Of a stretch of DNA of 35,359 nt, positions 15,401 through 23,617 are shown piece by piece. Source of the DNA: Porticoccaceae bacterium (GTDB taxonomy: Bacteria; Pseudomonadota; Gammaproteobacteria; Pseudomonadales; Porticoccaceae). Every line of letters begins with the position of its first letter. The stretch's first letter is position 1. The DNA lies in the NCBI GenBank assembly GCA_018654575.1, contig JABILI010000022.1, positions 1-35,359 on the forward strand. The letters are read 5' to 3'. The notes under the pieces are model-generated. The model did no database searches, was not told the DNA's origin, and saw nothing but the letters and a program-made list of their open reading frames with translations. The position numbers and the translations under genes were made by a program.

Positions 15401-17921
15401 CTTCGCTCGACTTCGTTCGGCACCTTCATTAGTGGACCTCAGTGATGTTCAGCCGGCCAGCGAAATCACACCACTTCTGGCATCCGGAGCAATGAGTCAT
15501 GGTGCATTGGTGGCTACAGCCCATGAAGCGGTTGCGCATGGCACCAACATGGTAGGTGGAATGTCTAACTGTGGTGAGGGTGGGGAGCATATATCTCGTT
15601 ACGGGACCATTAGAGCTTCACGTATCAAGCAGTTTGCATCAGGACGATTTGGTGTTTGGGCTGGTTATCTTGCTGACCCAATGCTTGAAGAAATTGAAAT
15701 TAAAATTGGTCAAGGTGCTAAGCCTGGAGAGGGTGGACAATTACCTGCCCCTAAAGTAAATGTAGAAATAGCGGCTGCTCGTGGAGGCGTTCCTGGAGTA
15801 GAGCTGATATCGCCGCCACCCCATCATGACACCTACTCAATTGAGGATTTGGCTCAACTTATTCACGATGCGAAAGCGGCGCGAGTCCGAGTGATTGTAA
15901 AGCTTGTGTCATCTGACGGTATAGGTACGATTGCTGTGGGCGTTGCGAAAGCGGGCGCAGACGTCATTAATGTTGCAGGTAGTACTGGTGGCACTGGCGC
16001 TGCTTCTGTTACCTCGCTTAAATACACGGGCCGCGCTGCTGAGATCGGTATTGCCGAGGTCCACCAAGCTCTTTGCGCCAATGGCCTGCGTGAGAAGGTG
16101 GTCTTACGCTGTTCCGGAGCTCATCAGACTGGGTCAGACGTGGTTAAGTCCGCTCTTATGGGGGGTGATAGCTTTGAGTTTGGCACCACTGCTCTAATGA
16201 TGCTGAAGTGCGTCATGGCTAAAAATTGTAATATAAAATGTCCTGCGGGCTTAACAACAAATCCAGAAGTATTTGATGGTGACCCACGAGCTTTAGGGCA
16301 ATATCTACTCAATATAGCTCATGAAGTTAGAGAAATTCTGGCACAACTTGGGTTACGCTCATTGCGTGAGGCTCGAGGGCGATGTGATTTTTTGCACTTG
16401 CTAGATCACCCATCATCGGTTGGTCAGCTCGATCTGCGTGCAATGTTGACCGTGGTTGAAGAATACAAGATTGATAATCCGATCTATATGGAGCGAGATT
16501 TTACGGTGGATGATGGCTTCCTGGCCGTGATCCGAGATGCCTTAATTGATAAAAAACAAGTATGCACTCAACTGCCTGGCAGTCAGTTTCTTAATAACTG
16601 TAATAAGAGCGTTGGTGGTCAGTTGGCCATAGACATTGAGCGAATGCTTAATTATGAACTTCGAGAGTCACAATTACCCGCAGTCTTGAAAGATGGCCGT
16701 GGACGCCGATTTCTCGCTAGTAGAGCTGTACGAATCGCCACTCACGGTACTGCGGGGCAGTCCTATGGCGCTTTTTGTAACGATGGTATGGTCTTAGAGC
16801 ATACTGGTACTTGCAATGATGGCGTTGGGAAAACTGCGTGCGGAGGAGAAATTATTATTCATGCGCCGCCTGGTGGTAGTGACAAGCCTGGGACTAATGT
16901 CTTAATTGGTAATTTCGCATTGTTTGGTGCAACCGGAGGTCGCATATTCATTGAAGGTCAGGCCGGAGATCGATTTGCCGTGCGCAATTCTGGTGCGACT
17001 GCCGTAGTTGAAGGCGTCGGTGATTTCTGCGCTGAATATATGACAAACGGAGCGGTGCTTAACTTAGGTTCGTTTGCCAAAGGTTTTGGCAATGGTATGT
17101 CAGGTGGTTTTGCCTATCAGTACGACCCCTATGGAAAATTCACCAATAGTATTAGCCATGACTCGGTAATACTAGGCTCGCTAGCAGATTCGGCGGAAGA
17201 GGCTGAAATACACGCTCAGGCCGTACATACGTTGTTGGAGTGGCATGTTGATGCTACCAGCTCTAAAAAAGCGACTTGGCTATTGGAACACTGGGCTGAA
17301 GAGCGAGCCAATTTTGCGTATATCACTCCTAAAGCGCTGCTGCAGTACCAAGATTATGAAGCAATTTTAGAGGTTAAATCACGCAAGGAGCTTTTGGAAG
17401 AGCTCGCGGTTGCTCTTGCCGCATTTCAAGTCAATAAATTAAAGCGTGCGTGGCGTTCGGGTGAGCCCGTGATAAAGGGCAGCGTGCCAGATATTGAACT
17501 GGCTAGTAGTGATATGTATGAGCTAGTTAATACCTACTCTGTGCTAGATGCAGCACAAAAAATATCATTAAAACGTTTACCTAATGTGGCCTCTATAGAG
17601 CATCCAGATGCAATTAAGGCAACTCGCAATCTCATACTAACAGAGGACTTTTCTCTCATGAACGGGTTGTTGAGGCATGCGCGAGAAGCGATTTCCGCGT
17701 ATAGTGCACCCGAATTAGCGGCGATGATTGCGGGTAAACGGCTCAATGATTTTAAGGAGACGTTGAGGTTGCGAAACATTCTATCAATGGATAGTCCCGC
17801 GACCTATGGTTGGATCTTGTATCAACAGCAAAAAAACAAAATTGCGTTGGGGCATGTCCCCAGCTTTGAAGAGCTTTTTGCACATAATGCTCTAAATGAT
17901 ATCTTACCCAATGTGGGTTAA
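12441..17921 (+). CDS. Atypical glutamate synthase large subunit (GltB-like), about 1826 residues
   Basis: Has the full GltB domain order. A class II glutamine amidotransferase has candidate nucleophile C19 (CGVGF; the 18 preceding residues would be a propeptide), HTRFSTNT and AHNGELNT. The central domain follows. The FMN/glutamate synthase domain shows GEGGE, IKQFASGRFGV, GAKPGEGGQLP, SPPPHHDTYSIEDLAQLI and KLVSSDGIGT near residue 1154. Candidate iron-sulfur cysteines are C1257, C1263 and C1267. The GxGxG beta-helix spans about 1436-1563. E. coli GltB has about 1486 residues; the excess here is an insert at about 894-994 and a long tail after 1565. ATG at 12441 is preferred over GTG at 12435, which is too close to the ribosome binding site. 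No gltD follows; a diflavin reductase does, 15 bases on. Expected role is glutamine + 2-oxoglutarate to glutamate; the divergent motifs leave other amidotransfer chemistry possible. Confidence 0.85.
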   Translation: MNDVKNFGLYDSTFEKSSCGVGFLTRKDGKQTHELLIKGHEALCAVPHRGGMSAEGVGDGAGVSIDLSVTFFSRVVGASLVPGEFGVGNFFLPNDQSQHVRAKKLIDDALRAEGMITLGTRSVDVDNSVLRPAAIKYQLSIAQWVFAAPKGIRGAALEKSIHKALLSIESEAYVDENLEGMYPLSMSSRMQVLKGRLNSHEIVPYFCDLNDVDQRIHTLYFHTRFSTNTDPHPSMAQPFRLMAHNGELNTDKKNRLSEAAIARAKENNIIRPKGQSDSCRLDQTLHSRVVEDDLDLVTAVVSMMPPAWENDTTLSSPVRSMLEYFSLYEEKNDGPAALIFGDGSIIGARLDRLGLRPLRSIETKRYLAVMSEAGQVDFGDEAVLSRGRIEAGGMLYYDHQKQRSFTTSEALELLASQRDYAKLVDHARILIEDLPPVPESEKTSSSRYSGNLSLAGRYVAYSQNQECFRFMMDPMLATGTEKVSAMGYGNAINALSDNEGGVAKYFSQRFAQVTNPPLDSIREAEGMTLRVALGTKPNIGAKAGRQIVVQSPILSHSQMLSIGAQKETPVGHFPMLYEPVFGNMSANEESLVNAIDGICDSVEHFAREHGGIAIISDRHVSRANTSISMTLIVSAINQRLIESGLRLRVSLIVESGQICSSHHVACALGFGASAVYPMGLQMRAEEKFADNVDGAYLKFTKAAEKALMKTMGKVGLCTVESYSGGEFFEPNFLNTNDPIFRRYFPNMKSPVGGVGFTEIAQAAADWHERALACEVESDIPMLGLFKERAEGAGHSYGVTAVRSFVELTEEDISFDKKGDGDTNTTEALRLLTLNRMEGAFGISDEGYTNTSFDRLTQSEINNFNITPGYRDFSRAMTEERARRPAALRDVLAFPADISFLSEADDFRHEMMLFNRAGNNHFIIRGLACEVIGDDTFALQLTGPLPDRGDRLQALAKSCSDRFGVHIVDQSVSGKMLSIVAAGEARDYFARLRSAPSLVDLSDVQPASEITPLLASGAMSHGALVATAHEAVAHGTNMVGGMSNCGEGGEHISRYGTIRASRIKQFASGRFGVWAGYLADPMLEEIEIKIGQGAKPGEGGQLPAPKVNVEIAAARGGVPGVELISPPPHHDTYSIEDLAQLIHDAKAARVRVIVKLVSSDGIGTIAVGVAKAGADVINVAGSTGGTGAASVTSLKYTGRAAEIGIAEVHQALCANGLREKVVLRCSGAHQTGSDVVKSALMGGDSFEFGTTALMMLKCVMAKNCNIKCPAGLTTNPEVFDGDPRALGQYLLNIAHEVREILAQLGLRSLREARGRCDFLHLLDHPSSVGQLDLRAMLTVVEEYKIDNPIYMERDFTVDDGFLAVIRDALIDKKQVCTQLPGSQFLNNCNKSVGGQLAIDIERMLNYELRESQLPAVLKDGRGRRFLASRAVRIATHGTAGQSYGAFCNDGMVLEHTGTCNDGVGKTACGGEIIIHAPPGGSDKPGTNVLIGNFALFGATGGRIFIEGQAGDRFAVRNSGATAVVEGVGDFCAEYMTNGAVLNLGSFAKGFGNGMSGGFAYQYDPYGKFTNSISHDSVILGSLADSAEEAEIHAQAVHTLLEWHVDATSSKKATWLLEHWAEERANFAYITPKALLQYQDYEAILEVKSRKELLEELAVALAAFQVNKLKRAWRSGEPVIKGSVPDIELASSDMYELVNTYSVLDAAQKISLKRLPNVASIEHPDAIKATRNLILTEDFSLMNGLLRHAREAISAYSAPELAAMIAGKRLNDFKETLRLRNILSMDSPATYGWILYQQQKNKIALGHVPSFEELFAHNALNDILPNVG

Positions 17922-17936
17922 GACCGAGGCCTTTTG

Positions 17937-19688
17937 ATGAAGCTCCCATTTATTCCTGAAGATGCTCCGTTTACCGGTGACCAAAAATCTTGGTTAGCAG
18001 GATTTTTGGCGGGCATGCAGTCGGCAAAGGCGATGGTTGGAAGTCAGGCCGGCGCATTACTTAAGTCAGGGGCAGTATCAGCGCCCGTGCTTAATATTCT
18101 TTATGGTACTCAAACAGGTAATACTGAAGGTCTGGCGATGGATGCGGCAGACGTAGCACGAGGTCAAGGGTTTGAGCCAATAGTGCAGGGTTTAGATGAT
18201 GTCTCGATTGAGGAATTCTCTGCGATGGAGCGAGTCATTATTGCCATAGCGACGTATGGTGAGGGAGAGATGCCTGATAATACCCAGTTATTTTGGGAGG
18301 CTCTTTCAGCTTCCAATATGCCTCAATTACCGGCAATGCAATTTGGCATTCTAGCGCTAGGGGATACTGGCTACGATGAGTTTTGCCAAGCAGGTAAATT
18401 ACTGGACGTTCGGCTTGAGCAACTTGGAGCCAAGCGGTTGGTTGACCGGATAGACTGTGATGTTGACTACGAGGATATGGCTGAGGAGTGGATGGCTAGA
18501 GTGATTCCTCTTGCTAACGATGGCAGTGCAGTAGCACCTAAGGCAGATGTGATACCAGCCGTGGTCAAATCAATATGGAACCGTAAGAATCCTTTTCCAT
18601 CGACTATAACGGCCAACGTTCTATTGTCTGGAGAATCATCAGCTAAGGAAATACGTCATTATGAGTTTGATCTTGCCGATAGTAATCTAAGCTATGAAAC
18701 TGGCGATGCGCTAAACGTGATGCCAATTAACAACGGTACTTTAGTTTCCAGTCTTCTACAAAGGTTGGTCATAGCGCCAGGCACAGTGCCTGAGGGTGAA
18801 ACTAAAACGATTGACGAATTGCTGACTTATAACTATGAAATATCGACACCCTCGCGCGAATTTTTAGCCGCGATAGAGAGACAGGCGGAGAATGATTTCT
18901 TTAGCAATGTAATGAGTAATGGCGACAAAGAAGCCTTAGCTGATTACTTATGGAGTAAGGATACGCTTGATTTATTAAATTTAAATCCTAGTGTCATGTT
19001 GTCACTTGAAGAATTCTTGGCACTATTGAGGCCATTACAGCATCGTGCTTATTCTATTTCTTCTAGTCCCAAGCAGCATCCGGGGTCTGTGCATTTGACC
19101 GTCGCCTCGGTGCGCTGGCAAGCAGAGGGTAGAGAGCATCAGGGTGTTTGCTCAACATTTTTGGCTGATCGGGTTATAGAGGGCGGTAAAGTAGGAATCT
19201 TCGTCTCGCCCAATAAAGCATTCCGTATTCCGGACAATGACGATGCGCCAATAATAATGGTTGGTCCAGGTACCGGAATTGCTCCATTCAGAGCTTTTTT
19301 GGAAGAGCGCCAGGTACGCAATGCAAAGGGTCCGAATTGGTTGTTCTTCGGCGATCAGACCAGAGCCGCTGACTTTATTTATGAAGAGCAGTTACTGGAA
19401 ATGCAAAATTCTGGACTGTTAACTCGTCTTGATTTGGCATTTTCGCGGGATCAAAAAGAGAAAATTTATGTCCAAACCAAAATGCATGAACAGGGCGCAA
19501 GTATCTATGAGTGGCTTGAGCAAGGCGGCTATTTTTATGTTTGTGGTGATGCAACGCGCATGGCTAAAGACGTAGATCAGGCGTTATGCGACCTCATAGC
19601 TGAGCATGGCGACCTGACTGCTGACAAATCTGGAGAATACGTTAACAACCTAAAACGTGAAAAGCGTTATCTGCGAGACGTATACTAG
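17937..19688 (+). CDS. CysJ-like NADPH diflavin reductase
   Basis: Moves electrons from NADPH through FAD to FMN. The 583 residues match CysJ in length and order: an N-terminal FTGDQKSWLAGFLAG segment, flavodoxin domain with FMN loop ILYGTQTGNTE (54-64), TYGEGEMPDN and ALGDTGYDEFC, FAD domain with RAYS (370-373) and GVCS (403-406), NADPH site GPGTGIAPFRAF (from 443), YVCGDATRMAKDV, and the CysJ-type C-terminus RYLRDVY. ATG at 17937 is chosen over the TTG one codon earlier; CGAGG precedes it by 7 bases. It is 15 bases after the GltB-like gene, so surely co-transcribed, and occupies the position of gltD before hemE. No sulfite reductase haemoprotein (cysI) is adjacent. It may feed the GltB-like protein (inference) or be a misplaced cysJ. 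Confidence 0.88.
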   Translation: MKLPFIPEDAPFTGDQKSWLAGFLAGMQSAKAMVGSQAGALLKSGAVSAPVLNILYGTQTGNTEGLAMDAADVARGQGFEPIVQGLDDVSIEEFSAMERVIIAIATYGEGEMPDNTQLFWEALSASNMPQLPAMQFGILALGDTGYDEFCQAGKLLDVRLEQLGAKRLVDRIDCDVDYEDMAEEWMARVIPLANDGSAVAPKADVIPAVVKSIWNRKNPFPSTITANVLLSGESSAKEIRHYEFDLADSNLSYETGDALNVMPINNGTLVSSLLQRLVIAPGTVPEGETKTIDELLTYNYEISTPSREFLAAIERQAENDFFSNVMSNGDKEALADYLWSKDTLDLLNLNPSVMLSLEEFLALLRPLQHRAYSISSSPKQHPGSVHLTVASVRWQAEGREHQGVCSTFLADRVIEGGKVGIFVSPNKAFRIPDNDDAPIIMVGPGTGIAPFRAFLEERQVRNAKGPNWLFFGDQTRAADFIYEEQLLEMQNSGLLTRLDLAFSRDQKEKIYVQTKMHEQGASIYEWLEQGGYFYVCGDATRMAKDVDQALCDLIAEHGDLTADKSGEYVNNLKREKRYLRDVY

Positions 19689-19726
19689 GTCTAATCGATT
19701 AATCAATGAACCAATCTAAATAATTT

Positions 19727-20782
19727 ATGAAACAACTTAAAAATGATCGCTTTTTAAAGGCTTTATTCCGTCAACCTGTTGATAAAACGCCAGTATGGAT
19801 GATGCGTCAGGCTGGCCGTTATTTGCCTGAATATCGACAGGTCAGATCAAAGGCTGGCGATTTTATGAGCCTTTGTAAAAATACTGAGCTGGCATGCGAG
19901 GTAACCTTGCAACCCCTAGAGCGGTTTGAGTTAGACGCAGCCATCTTATTTTCAGACATTTTAACCATCCCAGATGCCATGGGACTAGGGTTATATTTTG
20001 AGGAAGGAGAGGGCCCAAAGTTTCGTAAACCTGTTAGAAGCGAAGCTGACATAGAGCAGCTGCAGGTCGTTAATACCGCCAAGGATCTGAGTTATGTTAC
20101 TGATGCGGTGAGCATGATCCGGCGAGAATTAAATGGTCGAGTACCCTTGATAGGATTCTCGGGAAGTCCCTGGACGTTGGCCACTTATATGATTGAGGGC
20201 CAGAGCAGTCGAGACTTTGCTAGAGCTAAAACAATGCTCTATACCCAGCCTGAGTTAATGCACCAGTTACTCGAAAAGCTGACATTGTCTGTTATTGATT
20301 ATTTGAATGCTCAGATTCGCGCTGGAGCGCAAGTGGTGCAGATATTTGATACTTGGGGCGGAGCATTGGAGCATCAAGCCTATAAGATGTTTTCATTGGC
20401 CTACATGCAGAGAATCGTTAAAGGCTTAATTACTCATGCAGATGGGCGAGATGTGCCTGTTATTCTTTTTACTAAGGGCGGCGGCCATTGGTTAGAAGTA
20501 ATGGCTAGCACGGGCTGTCACTGTCTAGGGCTGGATTGGACTGTAGATATAGGAGAGGGAAAAAAACGTGTCGGTAGTCAGGTGTCGCTCCAAGGCAATA
20601 TGGACCCAGCGGTTTTACGAGCTGACAAGCAAACCATTGAAAGCCAAGTACAGACTATTTTGCAGTCCTTCGGTTCAGGCAATGGCCACATATTTAACCT
20701 TGGCCATGGCATTACTCCAGATATTGATCCCGCCAAAGCAAAAATATTTGTTGACGCCGTACATCGTTTTTCTGAGGGTTGA
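19727..20782 (+). CDS. hemE: Uroporphyrinogen decarboxylase
   Basis: Decarboxylates the four acetate side chains of uroporphyrinogen III to give coproporphyrinogen III in haem synthesis. Signature [16 protein letters not shown] lies at residues 21-36. Others are [12 protein letters not shown] with the catalytic Asp region, [24 protein letters not shown], and [13 protein letters not shown] near the C-terminus. The 351-residue length is normal. Its place after the glutamate synthase locus is conserved with Pseudomonas. It converges on psd with only 17 bases between stops. Confidence 0.97.
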   Translation: MKQLKNDRFLKALFRQPVDKTPVWMMRQAGRYLPEYRQVRSKAGDFMSLCKNTELACEVTLQPLERFELDAAILFSDILTIPDAMGLGLYFEEGEGPKFRKPVRSEADIEQLQVVNTAKDLSYVTDAVSMIRRELNGRVPLIGFSGSPWTLATYMIEGQSSRDFARAKTMLYTQPELMHQLLEKLTLSVIDYLNAQIRAGAQVVQIFDTWGGALEHQAYKMFSLAYMQRIVKGLITHADGRDVPVILFTKGGGHWLEVMASTGCHCLGLDWTVDIGEGKKRVGSQVSLQGNMDPAVLRADKQTIESQVQTILQSFGSGNGHIFNLGHGITPDIDPAKAKIFVDAVHRFSEG

Positions 20783-20799
20783 TGAAGGACAGCATTGGG

Positions 20800-21654
20800 T
20801 TATCTTAGAGTAGCAATGCCTTCACCCATGGAAATAGCCGTCTGCGGCAATAGAGTATCTAATCCACTGACCGCATCCTTTTCAAAGAGTAAAATAATCG
20901 TTGACCCGAATTTAAATCGACCGATTTCATCGCCTTTGGTATAAATTAAAGATTGATCAGAGAAGACATTTTCTCTCACAGCCCCGGGGCCGGGTTGCTC
21001 AAATCCACCCCAAATAGTTTCAATGCCCGCCACTAGCATAGCGCCGACAAAGATCACTGAAAACTGACCCGCCAGATCAGACTCAAATTCACAGACTAGC
21101 CGTTCATTTCGGGCAAATAACCCATTTAGGCTCTGTGCTGTCAGGTCATTCACGGAAAATAATTCTCCCGGAATGTAGCGTGTCCGCAGTAGCTTTCCGG
21201 TGACGGGCATATGCACCCGATGATAGTCTTTAGGTGACAGATAAATAGTCGCAAAACTGCCATCTTTGTAACGATTTGCCTCGGTTGATTTTCCTAGTAT
21301 GCGACTGACTGAATAATCAATCCCTTTGGCTTGTAGTATTTTATTTTCGCTAATATTGCCGGCCTGACTTACGACGCCGTCTGCTGGGCAGGCAACACTA
21401 TCGCGACCGAGATCAATAGGTCTTGCGCCTTCTTTTAAGGCCCGGGTAAAAAAAGCATTAAAACTTTCATAATCATCGAGACTATCGCTTTGAGCTTCTT
21501 GCATGTTGATATTAAAGGCAGTGATGGCTCGCTTTATGAGAATATTTTTTAACCATGGGCGTTTTGACTCTGCCAGTCTTCCTATCATGCGTGAGAGTGC
21601 GTGCTTGGGTAAGATGCGTTGTGCAGCAACAAAAAAATCTGCGCGGTGACTCAT
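20800..21654 (-). CDS. psd: Phosphatidylserine decarboxylase proenzyme
   Basis: Makes phosphatidylethanolamine at the inner membrane; the proenzyme cleaves itself to create a pyruvoyl cofactor. The self-cleavage motif is FGST near the C-terminus (usual bacterial form LGST), so S251 should become the pyruvoyl group. ACPADGVV carries the catalytic Asp and YHRVHMPVTG the histidine. Two in-frame ATGs exist, 21669 and 21654; the second has a GAGA-like site upstream and an N-terminus (…AAQRILPKHALSRMIG) that aligns with family starts, so 284 residues is preferred over 289. It lies beside rhdA as in Pseudomonas. Confidence 0.93.
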   Translation of the reverse strand: MSHRADFFVAAQRILPKHALSRMIGRLAESKRPWLKNILIKRAITAFNINMQEAQSDSLDDYESFNAFFTRALKEGARPIDLGRDSVACPADGVVSQAGNISENKILQAKGIDYSVSRILGKSTEANRYKDGSFATIYLSPKDYHRVHMPVTGKLLRTRYIPGELFSVNDLTAQSLNGLFARNERLVCEFESDLAGQFSVIFVGAMLVAGIETIWGGFEQPGPGAVRENVFSDQSLIYTKGDEIGRFKFGSTIILLFEKDAVSGLDTLLPQTAISMGEGIATLR

Positions 21655-21705
21655 AATTTCGATTCTCATATTTAGAAAGCAATAGTCAAAATGAGTGTTG
21701 GACTG

Positions 21706-22530
21706 TTAGATGCCATACTCAATTGGTGTGTGGTCAAGATTACCCCATTCTGCCCATGAACCGCCATAGCCGGCTATTTTATCGTAACCAAGAATTCGGG
21801 CGACCATATAGGTAAAGCCAGAACGATGATGTTGTTGGCAGTGTGTAGCAATACGTTTGTCTTTAGTTAGTCCTGCGCCATCCAAAATGGCTTGTGCGTC
21901 CTTATGAACGCGTAAATTCGTTTGGGTGCTCATTAAGGTGGTCCACTCAAGATTAATTGCACCAGGAATGTGGCCGCCTCGCGCTGCACTAACAATTTCA
22001 CCTGAGTACTCTGCTGGATTTCTGGCATCCCATATAACGAAATCGTTATCGCCCATGGAGGCTATAATTTCATCTGCAGAGATAGAAACAGCCGGATAGG
22101 CAAAGTCAACGCCAATGCAAGCTTGACTAGCGTTTGGCAGGTTGGGTGAACTCTCTGTCGGAAACCCTTCTTTTATCCAGGCCACTATGCCCCCATTTAA
22201 ATAGGACCAATTATGCAGTCCAACTAAATCCATTATCCAAGTAAACCTGCCCGCCCAGCCGCCGCCCTCATCATCGTACACAATGACTTGCTTGGTGTTA
22301 TCAATACCGAGATAGCTAATTAGCGATTCGACCTCACTAAAGGTCGGACATTTACCCATTGCTGGGGGGCTGTTGGACATCAAAGCGCTGTAAGGAAGAT
22401 GCACAGAGCCAGGCACATGCTGCAGGGAATACAACGAAAGGCTACTTAGATCAATAATAATTAAGCGCTCATCATACAGCAGAGACTCTAGCTCCTGAGG
22501 TTCGATTAGGCGGGGTATTTTGTCGGTCAT
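21706..22530 (-). CDS. rhdA: Thiosulfate sulfurtransferase, RhdA-type rhodanese
   Basis: Two tandem rhodanese domains in 274 residues; the N-terminal one is structural (lacks the Cys) and the C-terminal one carries the active site C231 in HCQQHHRS. This resembles the RhdA loop of Azotobacter and Pseudomonas (recalled as CQTHHR) rather than the enterobacterial SseA CGSGVT loop. The WDARNPAEY and GHIPGAINLEW segments are rhodanese hallmarks. It transfers sulfane sulfur to thiol or cyanide acceptors. Location next to psd supports the rhdA assignment. Confidence 0.9.
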   Translation of the reverse strand: MTDKIPRLIEPQELESLLYDERLIIIDLSSLSLYSLQHVPGSVHLPYSALMSNSPPAMGKCPTFSEVESLISYLGIDNTKQVIVYDDEGGGWAGRFTWIMDLVGLHNWSYLNGGIVAWIKEGFPTESSPNLPNASQACIGVDFAYPAVSISADEIIASMGDNDFVIWDARNPAEYSGEIVSAARGGHIPGAINLEWTTLMSTQTNLRVHKDAQAILDGAGLTKDKRIATHCQQHHRSGFTYMVARILGYDKIAGYGGSWAEWGNLDHTPIEYGI

Positions 22531-22585
22531 TAAGCATCCTTTATGCTGATATATAAAGCTGTGCAGATTTAGATTTTAGCAGATA

Positions 22586-23617
22586 TTAAAATCTAGTAGA
22601 TTCTTGAGATAAAAGAATCTGACGATAGTTATGGAGTCGAATGGCCAGTACTTTTTTATCTGCAACGGCGGCTAAAAGACTACAGCCAATCTCCTTATCA
22701 TGATTACAGTCTCGGAACTTGCAGTATCCAAGATAGGGACGAAAATCAATAAACCCATCGATAACTTTCTCTTTGCTCAGGTGCGTCAAGGCAAATTCCC
22801 GAATACCGGGAGAGTCGATTAATACACCACCACCAGCAAGGTGAAAAAGTTTAGAGATGGTTGTGGTGTGAGTGCCTTTTTCTTTGCCCACCGACAGAGG
22901 GCCAACCGGCATATGAGCTTGCGGTTGTAAAAGATTAATCAAAGACGATTTACCAACACCAGACTGACCGACAAAAATAGCTGTTTGGTCAGCCAAATAG
23001 TCTTGGAGGGCTTCAATACCCTCACCCGTTTTGGAGGAAACCTGAATAATGTCATAGCCAATAAAGGTGTAGTCATCTATCAATTGCTGAATATCGTTAT
23101 AGTCACTTTCATGCAACATATCGATCTTATTCAACACCAGCAATGGTTTAATACCATGAGCTTCTGCAGCCACCAAATAGCGATCCAACAAATTACTAAA
23201 GGCAGTAGGCTTTGGCGCAAATACAATGGCTATTAAATTCACATTAGCCGCTACTGGACGCAGTTTTCCATAAATGTCTGGGCGAACCAGCTCAGACTCT
23301 CGCGGTTGCCTTGCAACCACGACTCCATGGGGTTCAGCAAAGCGCCATATCACCTTGTCTCCAGTGACTAGACTGTCCAGGTTGGCACGCATGTGACAGC
23401 GCACTACCTGACCTTTCATCGGCTCTTCTGAGGCTTCAATATTTACTTGAGAGCCAAAATTGGTGACTACAGTACCTAGAGTCTCGGGGCCAAGTTTGGC
23501 AAGGTTCCCAATATCTTCCTCAGCAATCGCATTCTTGGTGATCGCGCGCTCACGGCGACGAGATTGAATCGATTGAATACGATCTTTTTGGCGATCACTG
23601 AGCCTGCGCTTACTCAT
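22586..23617 (-). CDS. rsgA: Small ribosomal subunit biogenesis GTPase RsgA
   Basis: Circularly permuted GTPase acting in late 30S maturation. Motif order G4 (LNKIDML), G1 (GQSGVGKSSLINLL), G3 (DSPGIREF) shows the permutation. An N-terminal OB domain precedes, and a C-terminal zinc knuckle has CKFRDCNHDKEIGC. The very basic N-terminus (KRRLSDRQKDR … SRRRER) is typical. The 343-residue length fits. It is divergent from orn, a conserved arrangement. A 10-bp direct repeat (23610-23619 and 23633-23642) covers its start and creates an eight-codon upstream frame ending on the rsgA ATG. Confidence 0.96.
   Translation of the reverse strand: MSKRRLSDRQKDRIQSIQSRRRERAITKNAIAEEDIGNLAKLGPETLGTVVTNFGSQVNIEASEEPMKGQVVRCHMRANLDSLVTGDKVIWRFAEPHGVVVARQPRESELVRPDIYGKLRPVAANVNLIAIVFAPKPTAFSNLLDRYLVAAEAHGIKPLLVLNKIDMLHESDYNDIQQLIDDYTFIGYDIIQVSSKTGEGIEALQDYLADQTAIFVGQSGVGKSSLINLLQPQAHMPVGPLSVGKEKGTHTTTISKLFHLAGGGVLIDSPGIREFALTHLSKEKVIDGFIDFRPYLGYCKFRDCNHDKEIGCSLLAAVADKKVLAIRLHNYRQILLSQESTRF

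Noticed and set aside
15560-15660. Ferredoxin-dependent glutamate synthase as the identity of the large protein.
   Set aside because: The loop typical of Fd-GOGAT between GEGGE and IKQxASGRFG is absent; the short NADPH-type spacing is seen.
12435-17921. The 1.8-kilo-residue length suggested a eukaryote-like GltB-GltD fusion.
   Set aside because: The extra C-terminal residues contain no GltD iron-sulfur or FAD/NADPH motifs; the surplus is an internal insert plus an unrecognised tail.
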